A stretch of 64,000 bases of DNA. It comes from an uncultured Bacteroides sp. (GTDB taxonomy: Bacteria > Bacteroidota > Bacteroidia > Bacteroidales > Bacteroidaceae). The stretch covers positions 37,696-101,695 of the forward strand of contig CALUOR010000007.1 of NCBI GenBank assembly GCA_944322285.1. Direction: 5' to 3'. The position numbers were made by a program, and so were the translations under genes. The notes under the pieces are model-generated. The model was not told where the DNA came from. It ran no database searches and saw only the letters and a program-made list of their open reading frames with translations. The first letter of the stretch is position 1. Each line of letters opens with the position of its first letter. Below, one piece after another: positions 62,147 through 64,000 of this stretch.

Positions 62147-63367
62147 ATGAGTATAAGAAATTGGATAGCCGGAGCGGGACTCCTTTTGTTGTCGGCCTGT
62201 TCTTCCGGCGAGCAAGGCTTTGAGGAAGAGGCGTTGCGATATTGCGACAATCAGGTACGCCGCACGTTGGCCGAACTGAAAGAAGTAGGCGGAGGCAGCA
62301 TTGATTACACCATGATGCCCCGTAACATTGCGGACAGCCTGACGGTGTGGCATTGCCGCAAGGCGGTGAAAGAAGAATGGTGCAGCGGCTTTTGGCCCGG
62401 CATCCTGTGGTACGACTACGAAGCGACGGGCGATGAGGCCATCCGGCAGGAGGCCGAGAAGTTTACGGAGTCACTGGAGTTCCTGTCACACACACCGGCT
62501 TACGACCACGACTTGGGCTTCCTGGTGTTTTGCAGCTATGGCAACGGTTATCGGCTGACGCACAATCCGGCCTACAAGCAAGTCATCCTGGACACGGCCG
62601 ATTCGTTGGCTACTTTATACCGTCCTGTCGTGGGAACCATCCTCTCCTGGCCGCGTAATGTCGGGATGTTCGGAGGACACAACACCATCATGGACAACAT
62701 GATAAACCTGGAGATGCTGATGTGGGCATCGAAGAACGGAGGCGATCCTTCACTGGCGGACATAGCCATCTCCCATGCCGACAAAACGATGCGGCATCAG
62801 TTCCGTGAGGATTATACGTCATACCATGTGGCGGTCTACGATACGTTGACGGGAGACTTTATCAAAGGCGTGACCCATCAGGGCTATGCGGACAGCACCA
62901 TGTGGGCACGCGGACAGGCTTGGGCCATTTACGGCTATACGATGATGTATCGGGAAACCGGCCTGACCCGCTATCTGGACTTTGCGCAGAAAGTGACGGA
63001 TGTGTACCTGCAACGCCTTCCGGAAGACTACGTACCCTATTGGGATTTCGATGCGCCGGGCATTCCCGATGCGCCTCGTGATGCTTCGGCTGCGGCAATT
63101 GTGGCTTCCGCCTTGTTGGAATTAGCTGGTTATGTTCAAGGGGAGAAAGGCGCTGGATATAAAGAAGCTGCTATAAAGATGCTGCAATCGCTTAGCTCGG
63201 AAGCATACCAAAGCCGTATGAGCAAGCCTTCGTTCTTGTTACATTCCACCGGGCATTGGCCATGCCACTCGGAAGTGGATGCTTCCATTATCTATGCGGA
63301 CTATTACTATATAGAAGCGTTGCTGCGGCTGAAAGCGTTAAACGGGAAGGCGAAGGTGTTTGATTAG
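62147..63367 (+). CDS. GH88-family unsaturated glucuronyl hydrolase, lipoprotein
   Basis: The product is 406 residues with lipobox L-S-A-C (Cys18). An (alpha/alpha)6 barrel with W-C-S-G-F-W-P-G-I-L-W-Y-D-Y-E-A-T. The two catalytic aspartates of unsaturated glucuronyl hydrolases match Asp122 in D-H-D-L-G-F and Asp183 in I-M-D-N-M-I-N-L. It hydrates and removes delta-4,5-unsaturated uronic acid left by polysaccharide lyases, in the periplasm or at the surface. With the two lyases of this locus it makes a lyase-hydrolase pathway. Last gene of the PUL. Confidence 0.9.
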   Translation: MSIRNWIAGAGLLLLSACSSGEQGFEEEALRYCDNQVRRTLAELKEVGGGSIDYTMMPRNIADSLTVWHCRKAVKEEWCSGFWPGILWYDYEATGDEAIRQEAEKFTESLEFLSHTPAYDHDLGFLVFCSYGNGYRLTHNPAYKQVILDTADSLATLYRPVVGTILSWPRNVGMFGGHNTIMDNMINLEMLMWASKNGGDPSLADIAISHADKTMRHQFREDYTSYHVAVYDTLTGDFIKGVTHQGYADSTMWARGQAWAIYGYTMMYRETGLTRYLDFAQKVTDVYLQRLPEDYVPYWDFDAPGIPDAPRDASAAAIVASALLELAGYVQGEKGAGYKEAAIKMLQSLSSEAYQSRMSKPSFLLHSTGHWPCHSEVDASIIYADYYYIEALLRLKALNGKAKVFD

Positions 63368-63435
63368 TTGGTTTGGCAATCCATCGTTTGTCCACATATT
63401 TTTGTGTTTGAAGAATCACTACAGCATTGCCGTTT

Positions 63436-63518
63436 AATCAGCGCAGTATTTGCGTCCAAATACTTAAGTGTTTCTATCCAAACAGCGCAGTGTTTTGGGG
63501 GTAAATACTGCGCTGATT
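63436..63518. repeat. Perfect 16-bp inverted repeat downstream of GH88
   Basis: AATCAGCGCAGTATTT (63436-63451) and AAATACTGCGCTGATT (63503-63518) are exact inverses. GCGCAGTGTTTTGGGGG lies in the loop, and further GTGCAGTGTTTCT words follow to 63541. The same vocabulary is found at 24290-24380. Confidence 0.65.
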
Positions 63519-63729
63519 GAGCGGAAATAGTGCAGTGTTTCTTTGATGTATAAGTTGTTGTATATCAATTAAATATGTTTTTCTTGACATTGTTGACTCA
63601 TTTAAAAGCCTTGCATTTATACATTCGCTAACATTTGTAGTGCTGAATTTGTAACGGATGTTAATTTTGTGTGTTGAGTAATATTACTATTCTAAAACAA
63701 TAGTAAACTTCTCCGAAAAGCCTTTCCAT

Positions 63730-63924
63730 TTACTTCCGGATATATTCCCCTTTTCCTTTTTTCCCCATCCCTAATTTCTTCGTTTTCTCCCTATCCATTT
63801 CGATGCGATTTCCTTTGGATTTGCAAATTCTTTGTGCGGCTTCTCCGTCCCTTCCGCGCTTATAATATATAATATGGTATTCGTTTTTCAAACTCTTTCC
63901 CCTTTCCTTAAAATGCTCCTGCAT
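63730..63924 (-). CDS. Possible small basic protein (64 aa)
   Basis: This minus-strand frame encodes a very charged, lysine/arginine-rich 64-residue protein (MQEHFKERGKSLKNE..., G-M-G-K-K-G-K-G-E-Y). No known motif, no promoter I can point to, and no neighbour in the same direction, so it may be chance. Nothing else was seen in 63542-64000. Confidence 0.2.
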   Translation of the reverse strand: MQEHFKERGKSLKNEYHIIYYKRGRDGEAAQRICKSKGNRIEMDREKTKKLGMGKKGKGEYIRK

Positions 63925-64000
63925 TTACAGTCTGTGAATCAGCCATTTATGAAAATCTTTATGAAAATCATTAAAAAAAGTGTGGTAAAAGTTTGCCATT

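Overview
The window is chromosomal DNA from a gut Bacteroidales bacterium, most likely Bacteroides or Phocaeicola. The evidence is SusC/SusD transporters, RND efflux, abundant SpII lipoproteins, promoters of the TTG / TAnnTTTG (-33/-7) type, six-bladed beta-propeller lipoproteins, NVEALA peptides and DUF1703 AAA-ATPases. No rRNA, tRNA or CRISPR array was seen, and no intact transposon.

Region A (1-7.3 kb, minus strand) is an RND efflux operon: membrane fusion lipoprotein, RND permease, TolC-type channel, then a second RND permease cut by the window edge. Region B (7.3-28.4 kb) is an accessory surface/secretion locus. It holds a Wzy/WaaL-like polytopic protein with a TPR tail, a type I signal peptidase, eight beta-propeller lipoproteins, three NVEALA leader peptides, a lipoprotein transglutaminase, a thioredoxin/DUF1573 lipoprotein and a membrane-bound winged-helix regulator. 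It also carries two copies of a tiny membrane-protein gene, one lacking an ATG. Regions A and B contain nine modular intergenic elements with shared 13-bp imperfect terminal inverted repeats (AAATG[GG/AT]AATTTA type); several fill the whole gap between operon genes. None was found beyond 28.5 kb.

Region C (28.5-35.7 kb) contains housekeeping trpS and carB with a secreted beta-helix/PDZ protein between them. Region D (35.8-63.4 kb) is a polysaccharide utilisation locus: two heparinase II/III-like lyases, a SusR-like propeller/AraC regulator, an ECF sigma factor, SusC/SusD, an SGNH esterase, a GH43, a GH28-like protein, GH127, GH97 and GH88. Two DUF1703 AAA/nuclease genes flank the sigma-susCD block, the second broken. 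A lyase plus a GH88 unsaturated-uronyl hydrolase, with GH43, GH127 and GH97, suggests an acidic, arabinose/galactose-containing plant glycan such as arabinogalactan or a pectin side chain. That target is inference.

The most novel-looking items are the NVEALA / propeller / signal peptidase / ligase-like cluster, the TIR-bounded modular intergenic elements, and a family of 34-36-residue membrane proteins with a G-K-K-W-[IL]-A tail found in both region B and region D.
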